From contig JAFGRD010000162.1 in the NCBI GenBank assembly GCA_016935315.1, forward strand, positions 1-36,016: a stretch of DNA of 36,016 bases, written 5' to 3'. Both the position numbers and the translations under genes were made by a program. Under the pieces are notes generated by a model. The model had not been told where the DNA came from, made no database searches, and was given only the letters and a program-made list of their open reading frames with translations. Origin of the DNA: Pirellulales bacterium (lineage in GTDB: Bacteria > Planctomycetota > Planctomycetia > Pirellulales > Thermoguttaceae). Below are positions 8,122 through 18,700 of the stretch, piece by piece (position 1 is the first letter of the stretch; each line of letters starts with the position of its first letter).

Positions 8122-9438
8122 ACTCTGCTCGATCCGATACAAGTGCGTATCGCTTCGCAGCAGAAGCGCGCGATCGACGATCACCGGCGACGCCATCAGG
8201 CGACCGTTCAGGTGGTTCTCGGCAAGTCTGACGAATTCCGTGCCCGGCTTCAACAAGGTGATCTTGCCTTCCTGGCTGCAAAAGTAGATCCGCCCGTCAG
8301 CCAACACCGGCGAGGCGGAGTAGTTGCCCGCGATCCGCTCGCACCAGCGGGTCTCTCCGGTTCGGGCGTCGAAGCAGGTGGCCACGCCGGCATCGGCAAC
8401 CAGATAGAGTTCGTCGCCGACGAGCAAGGGAGACGATCGCTTGGGAATCTGCCGGCTGGCCTTCCAGGCGACGTGCGTTTCGGTCACGTCGCCCCGGCCG
8501 TCGGCGCGGATCGCCCAAAGCTGTTGCGAGGCGAACCCGGTGCAGATGTAGACCATGCCATGGCCGAAAACGGGCCGCGGGGCGTTGGAGAAGCCCGCGC
8601 CATAGTTGGCCCACCAAATCGGACGACCGGTCGCCGGCTCGTACGAGACGACCCACTTCGCGCCCGGAACGACCACCTGCCGGCTGCCGCCGGTCTCGAT
8701 GACCAGCGGCGTGCTGAAGGCCTTGCGATACGGCAAATAGGCGGCCTCGATCGGGGGCCGTTCGGTCTTCCATACGGTCTGGCCGGTCCGCTTGTCCAAC
8801 GCCGTGACGTACTGCGCATCGCACCCGTCGCGCACCAGCACCAACAGGTCTTCGTGGAGGACCGGCGAGCTGCCCGGGCCGACTTGGTGATCGAGCCGCA
8901 GACGCCGCCGCCAGACGACTTCGCCGGTGGCCGTATCGAGGCAGGCGGTGCCGTTGGTGCCGAAGTCGCAGTAGAGGCGCCCCGGCTCGATAACCGGCGT
9001 GGGCGAGGCGTAGCTGTTGAAGGCCTGAATCGGGTCGGGGTCTTCGACGTCGAACAGCGTCACCCTCGATAGCAGCTTCCCGCCGGCGCGATCGTAGCAC
9101 AGGGCTTCCAACAGCACGCGACGGTCGACCTCCAGCAAGTCGGCGATCCGGTTCCCTTCGGTGCGGCGCTCGGCCTCCTCGGCCGAGGCGGCTTCCTCAT
9201 GGGCAGTCGTCATCCAGATCTGATCGCCCAGCACGACCGGCGACGAAAAACCGCGCCCGACGACGGGAACCTTCCAGGCAACGTTCTCGCTCTCGCTGAA
9301 GTGCAGCGGCAGCCCGGTCGCCGCCGCATGGCCCTGGCCGCCGGGACCGCGAAACTGGGGCCAATCGTCGGCGACGCTTGCGCCGATGGCGGCGAGCCAG
9401 ATCAGGATGGAGCGGAAGACGAAGCGTCGCAACGGCAT
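8116..9438 (-). CDS. Secreted PQQ-binding-like beta-propeller protein
   Basis: A 440-residue protein with a Sec signal (FVFRSILIWLAAIGASVADD, cleavage near residue 24) followed by DWPQFRGPGGQG, the usual opening of planctomycete BamB/PQQ-like propellers. Repeated blades carry the Ala-Thr-Gly-Glu-x-x-W pattern, as in DTATGEVVWRR, DKRTGQTVWK, EPATGRPIWW and DARTGETRWC. No PQQ-dehydrogenase catalytic set is visible, so a binding or scaffold role is more likely than an enzyme. ATG at 9438 has GAGG 5 bases upstream. The last codons (GTTAT then TGA) overlap the terminal repeat of the MITE-like element at 8108-8121, so insertion may have reset the C-terminus. The gene upstream, the giant secreted protein, ends 64 bp away on the same strand. 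Confidence 0.88.
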   Translation of the reverse strand: MPLRRFVFRSILIWLAAIGASVADDWPQFRGPGGQGHAAATGLPLHFSESENVAWKVPVVGRGFSSPVVLGDQIWMTTAHEEAASAEEAERRTEGNRIADLLEVDRRVLLEALCYDRAGGKLLSRVTLFDVEDPDPIQAFNSYASPTPVIEPGRLYCDFGTNGTACLDTATGEVVWRRRLRLDHQVGPGSSPVLHEDLLVLVRDGCDAQYVTALDKRTGQTVWKTERPPIEAAYLPYRKAFSTPLVIETGGSRQVVVPGAKWVVSYEPATGRPIWWANYGAGFSNAPRPVFGHGMVYICTGFASQQLWAIRADGRGDVTETHVAWKASRQIPKRSSPLLVGDELYLVADAGVATCFDARTGETRWCERIAGNYSASPVLADGRIYFCSQEGKITLLKPGTEFVRLAENHLNGRLMASPVIVDRALLLRSDTHLYRIEQSY

Positions 9439-9502
9439 GGAGACCTCGGGCAACGGGGGGCGGGATGACGCGGACACATTGTCGGCAGTGCAGCAGCGGA
9501 TG

Positions 9503-12500
9503 CTACCACCAGCAACACGCCAGCAGCGCATCGACGACTTGTTGGGGCATTCGGTCTTTCTTGAGCCGGTCGCCGGAACCGAGTCGCGCGAACTCGTAGA
9601 CCCACTCCGACGGCACGGGCGACGTCTGCCCGCCGGCCGCCTTCTCAACGGCAACCTTCGGCTGGGAATCCTTCGGACCGGCCGACTTCGACGGCGCGGT
9701 GATCAGTTGCAGGGCGTTGAGGAAGTGGGTCTGATTGTTGCGGGCCAGGAGCATGTCGGTGGCGTTGACTCGCGCGTCGCGGTTGAAGTCGTAGTCGAAA
9801 TCGACGCCGGCCGGGTTGAGGAAGGTTCGAGGGTTGTTGCGGGCCAGGAGCATGTCGGTGGCATTGACCCGCGCGTCGTTGGTCGAGTTGCCCGCATCGG
9901 CCACGGCATTGCCGAAATAGAAGACGTCGTCCTCGACCAGGCCCAGGTTGCCGCCGGCCAGGGCCGTGACCTGCAGCCACTGCTTCAGGACGTCGCCGTC
10001 GGCGAAGAGGATCGTCATCCGGTCCGACCCGCCGACACCCATTCCCGGCCGCACGCTCACGGACGTCGGCGCGGGACCTTCGCTCCAGCCGTCCGGGCTG
10101 TTGTCGTTGCCGACCTTCAGCGCGAAGTCGGCGGCGGTCGGCGTCGCCGCGAGTCGGGCGACGTCGATCATCAGGCCGTTGATTCCCCGGCTGTAGCTGG
10201 TGTAGTTGGCGAACGTGGCCGTGCCCCCCGGCAACAGCGCCTGCTTGTCGGTGGCCACGGCCGCGTCATCGTCGTCATTGGCGGCCGAGTCGTTCCCGTC
10301 AAACGACGAACCGTTGTAGAAGACGTAACGTCCGACCACCTCGGCCGGCAGCTCGACAACCACATCGACGGGCGTGCTGAGGAAATCGTGCGCGGGGGCC
10401 GTGGAGGAGCCGCTGAAGCGGATCGTAGTCGGCTTGCCGTGGGGAAGCCCCGGAACCGGGGTGAATCCAGCATGGCAGAGCTCCACCGGGAGTACGCCGC
10501 CCGGCCAGTTGCCCCCGGCGTCCGTCCACGAGATGGCCACGTACTGGTCCGTGTTCGGGTCGCCATCGAGGTCCAACACGTCGCAGGTGGGGCCCTGCTG
10601 GCCGACGTATCCGGTGCCGAGCACGCCGCTGAAGCCGTCGAAGCTCAGCACGGTCGAATTGAAGTGCAGCCTCAGATCCAGGCCGGGCAAGGTGCTGTCG
10701 TCGTCGGAGGTGGTGTAGCCGGCCACCACGTCGAAACCTTCACCGCCCTTGACCGTCAGCTCCGCCGGGTCGCCCAAGACCGTTTGGAAGGGCCCGTCGT
10801 CGTCGTCGAAGATGGTGCCCTGTCCCGTGCCCGCGTCGATCGTGGCGCCCGTCGGGTTCGACAACACGACGCTGAACGTCTTGTCGGCCGAGGCAACCGT
10901 GTCGCCGAAGACCCCCACCGTGATGGTCTTGAATTGTTCGCCGGGGGCAAAGGTCAGTGTGCCGCCGGCCGCCTGGTAGTCGCTGCCGGCGACGGCCGTG
11001 CCGTCGATCGTGTCGTAGCGAACCGCGACCTCTTCGGTGGCCGCCTCGGAGAGCGACACGGTGAAATCGAAATCGGTGGTGCCGCTGTGGCCTTCCGGCC
11101 GCAGCACGTGGTCGATCGACGCCTGGGGGACGGGCTCGGCGCTGACCACGGTCACCGTGAAGGAGTCCTCCACCCAGAGCGACTCCGAGTCGGTCGCCCG
11201 AACGGTGATCTGGGCGACGCCGTTCCTGTCGGCCACGAAGGTCAACCGCAGCGTGCTGCCGAAGACAGCCGTCTCGACCAGCCCCGGGTTTCCGTTGGCG
11301 GTGACCGAGTAGGTCAGCCAATCGCCCTTGACGGTTAGGTCGGGATCGTCGAACGAGTTGCCGAGGTCCACTTCTTCAGGCGGGTCGTTCTCGTCGACCG
11401 TGACGTCGGGGATGGGGTTCGTCAGCTCCGGTGGGTCGTTGACCCCATCGACTGTGATCGTGACCGTTGCCAGATTGGAGAGCTCGTGAGTGTCGTCGGC
11501 CCAATAGGTGAAGCTGTCGGTGCCGAAGAAGTCCTCGTCGGGCGTGTAGCTGTATGAGCCGCTGGTCTCGTTGAACGTCAAGATGCCGTGCGAAACGTCT
11601 TCATCCAGCAAGGCAGAAAGCGTGTCGCCGTCCGGGTCGCTGTCGTTGTCCAAGACGTTGCCGGTGACGAGATGGTCTTCCTCGACGGACTGCAGATCGT
11701 CGATGGCCACGGGGGCGTGGTTCTCGCCCGAGGAATACTGCCCGGCGTCTTGCCAGTCGATGGCCTCGCCATAGACGAGCGAGAACAGCCCGGTTCGGCC
11801 CTGATCGCTCGGGTCGGCGTCGCTGTCGAGCTCCTCGTCGGCTCCCTGGTCTTTCAGCGTGAACTGGAATCCGTCGATGTCGTCGAAACGCAGGTAGTAG
11901 TCGCCGGGCGAGAGGGCCCCGAACAGATACAGCCCGAAGGCATCGGTCAACATGTCGTCTACCAGCACGTCGTCGGGCGTGCCGGCCTGGCCGTCGGGAC
12001 CGGGCTGATACAGTTCCACCTGGACGTTGGAGAGTCCCCATTCCGTGTTGGCGTCTTGAATTCCGTCCAGGTCGATGTCGTTCCAGACATAGTTGGAGAT
12101 GGAATTGGGATCGGGTTCCGAGATCACGCCGACGCTGCCGCCGCCCTTGGCCGTCTCGCCGTCTTCCTCGATGGGGACCCCGCCCGGGGCGCCGCCCAGC
12201 GAGCCCGGGAAGACCTCGTCCGAGTAGAACACGCCCGTGATGTAGACCACGCCCGCCCGGTTGACCACGATTCCGAAGCCTTCCTCGTTGCCGGAGGGCC
12301 CGCCGAACGACCGGGCAGAACGGAAGTCGCCGTCCTGTTCCAGCTTCAAGCTGAACAGATCACCCCGTCCATGGCTGTTGACCAAGTACTGGCCGTCGCT
12401 CGGGTCAAAATCGACCATGCCTTCGAACAGCCCGGTCAGCAACACATGACCCCGGTGGTCCAGGGCAACCGAGTTGGCCCGATCGATTCCCTGCCCACCG

Positions 12501-15328
12501 ACGCGGCGCGTCCAGAGCAAGCCGCCGGCGGCGTCGTACTTCGAGACGAAGATGTCGTAGTCGCCGTCGCTGATCAGGGTCGCTTCGGGGTTGACGGCGT
12601 CGAAGTCCAAGACCCCCTGGAAGGCGCCGGCGACGTAGCTGTTGCCGTCCTGATCGACGGCGACCCCGTCGGGCAAGTCATCGGCGATTCCCCCGAGCGT
12701 TTCGACCCAGATCAACTCGCCGGTGTCGGTAAAGGCGCTCAGGAAGACGTCGCTCAGGCCGACGCTGGATCGCTGGGCTGCCACGGCCGACACGGGGTTG
12801 AAATCGGCCGTGCCGCGGAAGTGGCCGGTCACGCGGACATGGCCGTCGTCGCCCACGGCGATGCCGGTGGCCTCATCGAACTCGCCGCCGCCGAAACTTC
12901 GGGCCCAGCCGAAGTTGCCCGAACAATCCAGCTTGGCGATGAACGCATCGGCCTCGCCCGCGCTGGCCAACTCGAAAACTCTCTTGCCCGGGTCGAAGTC
13001 GGCAATGCCGTAGAAACTGCCGGCCGTGTAGATGTTGCCGGCCTGATCCAAGGCGAGACCGAGCGCCGTGTCGGGCCCGACGCCGCCGAAGCGTCTTGCC
13101 CAGAGGAAATCGCCGTACCGGTCGAGCCGTGCCACGAAGACATCGGACTCGCCGGCGCTGGTCAGCTCGAAGACGCGATGGCCCGGATCGAAGTCGACGG
13201 TGTCGCGGAAGCTGCCTGTCACGTAGACGTTCAGATTGTCGTCGACGGCCACGCCGAAGGCCACGTCGTCCTCGACCCCGCCGAAGGTTCGCGCCCAGAG
13301 CAGGTTGCCGGCGGAGCCGTACTTGGCGACGAAGACGTCTTCTCCGCCGACGCTGGCGAAGTCCCATTTTGGGCGGCCGGGGTCGAAATCGATTTCATTG
13401 GTAAAACGGCCGACGACCACGACGTTGCCTGCCCGATCGGCGGCGGCGGCCCGGCCTTCGTCAAGACCGTCGGAATCGATCGAGAGCAGGAAGCCGACGT
13501 CCGGGAAATGCCCGCCCATGCCCGCATCCTGATCGTAGGCCGATTGGCCGAATTCCAGCGTAAACTCGTCGGTGACTCCGGCTCGCGTGTCGGCGTCGCT
13601 ATCGTTCGTATCGTCGTCCCCGGCGTTTGAGACCGTGAAGATGTATCCGTCGAGGAGCGTGAACCGAAGGAAGTAGGAGCCGGGCCGAAACAGCAGGTTG
13701 TTTTCGAAGCGGTAGCGCCCCAGGGCGTTGGTGGTGGTCGTCGCCACGTAGACGGTGCCGCCAGCGTCGGCGGAGTTGCGGAACAGCTCGACCGTGGCGT
13801 CTTTGATTCCCGGCTCTCTGGGATCCTGCACGCCGTCGCCGTTCAGATCGTTCCAGACCAGATCGCCGATGGGAGGCCGCACGAGCTTCAGCAGGAACAC
13901 GTCGGACATACCGGCCGACTCGACAGGGGTTGCCTCGGCCCCCGGGTCGAGATCCATGGCGTCCTGAAACGCCCCGGCAATGCAGAGACTGTCACCGGGG
14001 CCGACGGCGATGGCCTCCATCGCGTCGTCTCCCGGACCGCCGGCGTCGTGTGCCCAGCTCAGACGCCCGGCCGGATCGTGCTTGGCGATGAAGCCGTCGG
14101 CGTTTTCGGCCCTCAGCATGATCCGCGCGCCGCCCGGATCGAACAGGGCCGTCCCGTGGAAGACCCCGGTCGTATAGACGTTGTGCTCGGAATCGACCGC
14201 CACGGCGGTCGCCACGGCGGTGTCTCGTCCGCCCATTTGCCGGGCCCAAACGAGTTTGCCGCTGGCACCGAACTTGGAAACGAAGGCGTCTTCATCGCCG
14301 GCGCTGGTGAACAGGGCGGTGGCCGGACCGGGATCCAGGTCGGCGGTCCCTTGGAAGCTCCCGACGGCGCAAATGCACCCACCTTCCACCGCGACCGCCG
14401 AGACGCGGTCGTGAAGCGGCCCGCCAAGCGACCGGGCCCAGACCAGCGATCCCCCGGGAGAGAGTCTGGCCAGGAAGCCGTCCGTGTTTCCCGCGCCGGT
14501 CAGCCCGATGGCGCCGTTGAAGTCGCGGATCTCGGCCGTGTTTTCGAACGACCCGGCGAACACGACAACGCCGTCGGCCCCCGCGGCCACGCCCCCGGCC
14601 AGATCGGTGCCCGTTCCGCCGGCCGACGCGGCCCAGGCAAACTCGCCGTCCGGATCAAGTCTCGACAGAAAGGCGTCGTGTCCGCCCCGGCTACGCAGGG
14701 GATACTGGCCGTCGCCCGGATCGAAATCGACGGTGCCCTCGAAGGCGCCGGCCGTATAGACGCTGCCGTCGTCGCCCAGCGCGACACTCTCGACGAGCTC
14801 TCTGCCCACGCCGCCCAATTGCCGGGCCCAGATCAGGTCGCCCAAGGGGCTAAGCCGACAGACGAACACGTCGTCCGCGCCCGCGCTGTAGAGCAAGTCG
14901 GATTCCTGGTTCGGCCCCATGCTGGCCGTGCCCTGGAACAGCCCGGCGATGTAGACGCTGCCGTCGGCGCCAAGGGCCATGGCCCGGACCTGATCGTCAT
15001 CCGCGCCGCCGATGCGCCTCGCCCAGATCAGCGACCCGGTGGCGGAATACTTGGCGACGAAGGCATCGGCGCCACCGGCGTCGCGCAAGTAGTGTTGGCC
15101 GGCGCCGGGATCGAAATCGACCGGTCCTTCCACCTGGCCGGCGATGTAGACGTTGCCTTGCGGATCGCCGGCCACGGCGAACGCGTGGTCCTCGCCGAGG
15201 CCCCCGATGCTGAAACCGAGGCCGTAGTCGCCCGAGAGCAGGGCTCGCTGTTCGAGCTGCTCAACGGCCAGAAGCCGCCGTGGGACGAACCGACGGGCGG
15301 GCCCTCTTTTCGACGCATTGCCAGCCAT
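9503..15328 (-). CDS. Giant secreted beta-propeller / SdrD-B / Calx-beta / dockerin protein
   Basis: A 1941-residue extracellular or surface protein. Residues 14-32 (VPRRLLAVEQLEQRALLS) resemble the LEPR-XLL N-terminal export motif of planctomycete giant proteins. Two runs of SBBP-type propeller repeats span about 36-485 and 610-1035, each repeat built on W-A-R/GG...D and GxVDFDPG. Each run is followed by an SdrD-B-like domain (487-603 and 1078-1200) with VWNDLNGDGVQD or VWNDIDLDGIQD. Then come a tandem-95/cadherin-like module (1204-1296), an Ig-like or cadherin-like module (1297-1397), Calx-beta (1401-1510), a cohesin-like segment (about 1518-1660), and two dockerin-type repeats with DARVNATDMLLARNN (1818-1832 and 1851-1865). 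ATG at 15328 follows AAGGAGAGG. TATACT on the minus strand (15349-15354) may be its -10 box. It is divergent from the kinase gene. Role unknown; calcium-dependent adhesion or scaffolding is inferred. Confidence 0.9.
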   Translation of the reverse strand: MAGNASKRGPARRFVPRRLLAVEQLEQRALLSGDYGLGFSIGGLGEDHAFAVAGDPQGNVYIAGQVEGPVDFDPGAGQHYLRDAGGADAFVAKYSATGSLIWARRIGGADDDQVRAMALGADGSVYIAGLFQGTASMGPNQESDLLYSAGADDVFVCRLSPLGDLIWARQLGGVGRELVESVALGDDGSVYTAGAFEGTVDFDPGDGQYPLRSRGGHDAFLSRLDPDGEFAWAASAGGTGTDLAGGVAAGADGVVVFAGSFENTAEIRDFNGAIGLTGAGNTDGFLARLSPGGSLVWARSLGGPLHDRVSAVAVEGGCICAVGSFQGTADLDPGPATALFTSAGDEDAFVSKFGASGKLVWARQMGGRDTAVATAVAVDSEHNVYTTGVFHGTALFDPGGARIMLRAENADGFIAKHDPAGRLSWAHDAGGPGDDAMEAIAVGPGDSLCIAGAFQDAMDLDPGAEATPVESAGMSDVFLLKLVRPPIGDLVWNDLNGDGVQDPREPGIKDATVELFRNSADAGGTVYVATTTTNALGRYRFENNLLFRPGSYFLRFTLLDGYIFTVSNAGDDDTNDSDADTRAGVTDEFTLEFGQSAYDQDAGMGGHFPDVGFLLSIDSDGLDEGRAAAADRAGNVVVVGRFTNEIDFDPGRPKWDFASVGGEDVFVAKYGSAGNLLWARTFGGVEDDVAFGVAVDDNLNVYVTGSFRDTVDFDPGHRVFELTSAGESDVFVARLDRYGDFLWARRFGGVGPDTALGLALDQAGNIYTAGSFYGIADFDPGKRVFELASAGEADAFIAKLDCSGNFGWARSFGGGEFDEATGIAVGDDGHVRVTGHFRGTADFNPVSAVAAQRSSVGLSDVFLSAFTDTGELIWVETLGGIADDLPDGVAVDQDGNSYVAGAFQGVLDFDAVNPEATLISDGDYDIFVSKYDAAGGLLWTRRVGGQGIDRANSVALDHRGHVLLTGLFEGMVDFDPSDGQYLVNSHGRGDLFSLKLEQDGDFRSARSFGGPSGNEEGFGIVVNRAGVVYITGVFYSDEVFPGSLGGAPGGVPIEEDGETAKGGGSVGVISEPDPNSISNYVWNDIDLDGIQDANTEWGLSNVQVELYQPGPDGQAGTPDDVLVDDMLTDAFGLYLFGALSPGDYYLRFDDIDGFQFTLKDQGADEELDSDADPSDQGRTGLFSLVYGEAIDWQDAGQYSSGENHAPVAIDDLQSVEEDHLVTGNVLDNDSDPDGDTLSALLDEDVSHGILTFNETSGSYSYTPDEDFFGTDSFTYWADDTHELSNLATVTITVDGVNDPPELTNPIPDVTVDENDPPEEVDLGNSFDDPDLTVKGDWLTYSVTANGNPGLVETAVFGSTLRLTFVADRNGVAQITVRATDSESLWVEDSFTVTVVSAEPVPQASIDHVLRPEGHSGTTDFDFTVSLSEAATEEVAVRYDTIDGTAVAGSDYQAAGGTLTFAPGEQFKTITVGVFGDTVASADKTFSVVLSNPTGATIDAGTGQGTIFDDDDGPFQTVLGDPAELTVKGGEGFDVVAGYTTSDDDSTLPGLDLRLHFNSTVLSFDGFSGVLGTGYVGQQGPTCDVLDLDGDPNTDQYVAISWTDAGGNWPGGVLPVELCHAGFTPVPGLPHGKPTTIRFSGSSTAPAHDFLSTPVDVVVELPAEVVGRYVFYNGSSFDGNDSAANDDDDAAVATDKQALLPGGTATFANYTSYSRGINGLMIDVARLAATPTAADFALKVGNDNSPDGWSEGPAPTSVSVRPGMGVGGSDRMTILFADGDVLKQWLQVTALAGGNLGLVEDDVFYFGNAVADAGNSTNDARVNATDMLLARNNPRTFLNPAGVDFDYDFNRDARVNATDMLLARNNQTHFLNALQLITAPSKSAGPKDSQPKVAVEKAAGGQTSPVPSEWVYEFARLGSGDRLKKDRMPQQVVDALLACCWW

Positions 15329-15670
15329 GGGACCTCTCCTTGAGAGCCAGTATAGAATGACTCCTCAAGAGCCGGCGTAGTGACCGAATTCTGACGGGAA
15401 CGGGTTGGCGCGGGCCCAGAAGACCGCCGGACGTCGTTGCTCACGGGGCGGCTGGGCACGATGAGCCCTGGGCGGCGCTCGATGCCACAACTTCTGCGAT
15501 CCTCGACGCCTTCTGCGGCGCTGGGCGCCACACCTACACACCTACGCAGCATAACATCCCCGCGAAGTGGCGTCAACCACCCTGCCGAATGCCGGGCCAA
15601 CCCGGCACAATCCCACCGTTTTGCAGATCCGACACAAAGGGTGCCCCACCGAGTGCGGGGCCACGACCTC

Positions 15671-15700
15671 CTGGCAGTTTGCCCGCCGTCCAAGTAGAAT
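15671..15700 (+). promoter_or_regulatory. Weak candidate promoter for the kinase gene
   Basis: CTGGCA at 15671-15676 and TAGAAT at 15695-15700 are spaced by 18 bp and match four of six and five of six consensus bases. It lies just upstream of the 24-25-bp tandem repeat, which would then be in the 5' leader. Confidence 0.25.
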
Positions 15701-15709
15701 CGGTGTTGG

Positions 15710-15758
15710 CGGCAGGGGACCATCGGCCGGGAAGCGGCAGGGGCCATCGGCCGGGAAA
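15710..15758 (+). repeat. Two-unit 24-25-bp tandem repeat before the kinase start
   Basis: Two nearly identical units, each beginning CGGCAGGGG and ending ATCGGCCGGGAA, occupy 15710-15734 and 15735-15758, nine bases before the ATG at 15767. They differ by one inserted A and one terminal base. Each carries a GCAGGGG purine tract, so the pair could affect ribosome access or bind a regulator. It could also simply be a slippage product. Confidence 0.7.
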
Positions 15759-15766
15759 CAGAAGCC

Positions 15767-18700
15767 ATGAGTGCAGAGCAGCCACGCGACGACGATTCCG
15801 TCGGGCCGGTTTTCTCCGAGTCTGCCCCGCAAAACACCAACGCCAGAACGACGAGTTGGACGGGTGGCCGGAGCGACGGCTCGACGGTGCAAGACGCGGG
15901 CCCCGGGCGTCTGTGCGGCAAGAAGATCGGGCGATACACACTGCAGCGGGTGTTGGGCAAGGGCGGCTTCGGCACCGTCTATCTGGGCCACGACGCCGAT
16001 CTGGACCGGCCCGTGGCGGTCAAGTTCCTGGATACGAAGCGGCTGCCGCTGCCACATGCCTTCGAGTCGCTGCAAAACGAGGCCCGTACGCTGGCCAGGC
16101 TTCGCCACCCCGGCATCGTGTCCGTCTACGACGTGGGCCGCGACGACGACGGCACGTGCTACATGGTCATGGAGTACATCGAAGGCCGCTCGCTGCAGGA
16201 CTGGATCAGCCGCGAGCGGCTCTCCTTGCGTCAGGCGGCCGCCGGCGTGGCGGCGATCGCCGAGGCCGTGCATCACGCCCACACGCAGGGGCTGGTGCAT
16301 TGCGACCTGAAGCCGGGCAACGTGCTGATCGACCACAAGGGCCGGTTCTACGTGGCCGACTTCGGCCTGGCGGTTCACGAGGACACCCAGCGGTTGCTCA
16401 AGGGGGAGGTCGGCGGCACCCGGGTCTACATGGCACCCGAGCAGGTGCGCGGCGAGACCCATCGCCTCGACGGCCGCACGGATATCTGGGGGCTGGGTGT
16501 TTTGCTCTATGAGTTGCTGACCGGCCGACGCCCCTTCCAGGGCCGAAATCGCGACGAGCTGCTCGACGAGATCAAAAACCGCGAACCCAAGCCGTTGCGA
16601 CAGATCGACGATTCGATTCCCAGTGAGCTGGAGCGGATCTGCCTGAAATGCCTCACCAAGCGGATGACCGGCCGCTACACCACCGCCATGGATCTGGCCG
16701 GTGACCTGCACCAGTGGATTCAGACGCAAAGCGAAGCCTCGGCGGGCAGCGTCCTGCCGGACGATTATTCGGCCAGCGATTCGGTCTCCAGCAGGGAGCG
16801 CTCCTGGTCGACCTATTCGCGCAGAGTCCCGGTGAAGATCGTCCCCCGAGGGCTGCGACCCTTCGGCTCGCAAGATAAGGCGTTCTTTCCGGAACTCCTC
16901 CCCGGCCCCCGAGCCCGCGACGGCCTGCCCGAAAGCATCCATTTCTGGAAGCGCGGCGTCGAAGACGTCGACGCGGGCTTCGGTTGCGGCCTGATTTACG
17001 GCCCGTCGGGGTCCGGCAAATCGTCGTTGGTGCGGGCGGGGCTGTTGCCACGCCTGGCCGGTCACGTGACCGCCGTCTACGTCGAGGCCATGCCCGGTGC
17101 AACCGAAGCACGCCTGTTGAAAGAGCTGCGCAGGCGGTTTCCCCACCTGACCGACGAGCAGGGCCTGGCCGAGTCGTTGGCCCTTCTCCGCGCCGGCGAG
17201 CAAGCGCTGCCCGACCGCAAGGTCCTGATTGTGCTCGATCAGTTCGAGCAGTGGCTGCACGGTCAGCGCGCGGAAGCCGACACCCGGCTGGTCGAGGCCC
17301 TGCGGCAGTGCGACGGGCAGCGGTTGCAGTGCCTGATCCTCGTCCGCGACGATTTCTGGCTGGCCACGTCCCGCTTCCTTCAGGACCTGGAGGTGCGGCT
17401 GGTCGAAGGTCGGAACGTGGGCCTGGTCGACCTGTTCGACCCCCGCCATGCCACGCGCGTGTTGATCGACTTCGGCCAGGCGCTGGGATGCCTTCCCGAA
17501 GACCTCAGTCAGTTGACCGACGGGCGGGAAGCGTTTCTGGAGCGGGCGGTGGTTGAATTGACCCGCGAGGGCAAGGTTGTGCCGGTCCAACTCAGCCTCT
17601 TCGCCGAAATGGTGAAGGCCAAGCCGTGGTCGCCCGAGACGCTCGACGAGGTGGGCGGCGTGGAAGGCCTGGGGGTGGCGTTCCTCGAAGAGTCGTTCGG
17701 AGCCCGGACCGCCAACCCGCAACATCGCGCGCACCAGCAAGCCGCCCGCGCCGTGTTGAGGACGCTGCTGCCCGACAGCTCGGCCGACATCAAGGGCCAC
17801 GTGCGATCCGACGGCGAGCTGTTCGAGGCTTCCGGCTACACCGATCAGCCGGCGTTCGACGACCTTCTGCGGATCCTCGACACGGAGTTGCGATTGATCA
17901 CGCCCACCGATCCGGAAGGACAGCAGTCGACCGGCGCGGAGCTGCCTCGTCCGGAGTCGGGTCGGCGATACTACCAGCTCGCTCACGACTACCTGGTCGG
18001 TCCGCTGCGCGAGTGGCTGACGCGCAAACAGAAGGAGACCTGGCGGGGCAGGGCCCGGTTGTGCCTCGAACAGAGGACCGCCCAATGGACGCGGAGCCAA
18101 CAGCCCCGCTTTCTGCCTTCGCCGCCGGAAACCCTGGCGATTTGCGTCGGGGTGCCCAAGCGGCAGCGGACCATCGACGGGCAGCGCATGATGCGTGCCG
18201 CCGTGAGGCGCTACGGCACGATCGCGCTGCTGCTGGTCGCGTTGGCGGCCGCACTCGGTGGGGCCGCATGGGAGGTCAACGGCCGGATACAGGGGCGCCG
18301 CCTGACCCAGGCAATCCTGGCATCCAGGCCGGCCGACCTGGAAGGGCTCGTCCACGAGGAGTTGGGGCCTTATCGCCGTTGGGCCGATCCCCGGCTGCGA
18401 AGCAAGGCCTTCGACGAGTCGACCGCCCTGCCGCAACGAATCCGCGCCGGCCTGGCAATTGCCGCGGCCGGCAACGGCCCGGCCGATTCGCCGGACAATC
18501 GGGCGCTGATCGCCTTGCTCTACGATCGGTTGTTCGATTGCAGTCCGGACGAGTTTCCGCTGATTCGCGACGGCCTGGCGCCGCACAAGGCGGACCTTCT
18601 GCCCGGGCTTTGGACGAAACTCCACGATCCGGCCGACACGCCGCAGCACCGCAGGACTCCCTTTCGCGCGGGCGTTTGCCTGGCGACTTACGCGCCGCGG

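Larger units (their letters stand above)
15329..15766. other. Divergent intergenic region between giant protein and kinase genes
   Basis: 438 bp holding the control regions of two divergent genes. A minus-strand TATACT at 15349-15354 lies 20 bp from the giant-protein ATG without a convincing -35. Around 15470-15550 is a block with several copies of CTGCG/GGCGCT-like words and a tandem 8-bp repeat ACACCTAC x2 (15529-15544). Frames crossing it look non-coding. The kinase-side candidates are listed separately. Confidence 0.5.

Noticed and set aside
11588-13630. 680-codon open frame antisense to the giant protein
   Set aside because: The minus strand encodes regular propeller repeats there; the antisense reading only mirrors their DNA periodicity.
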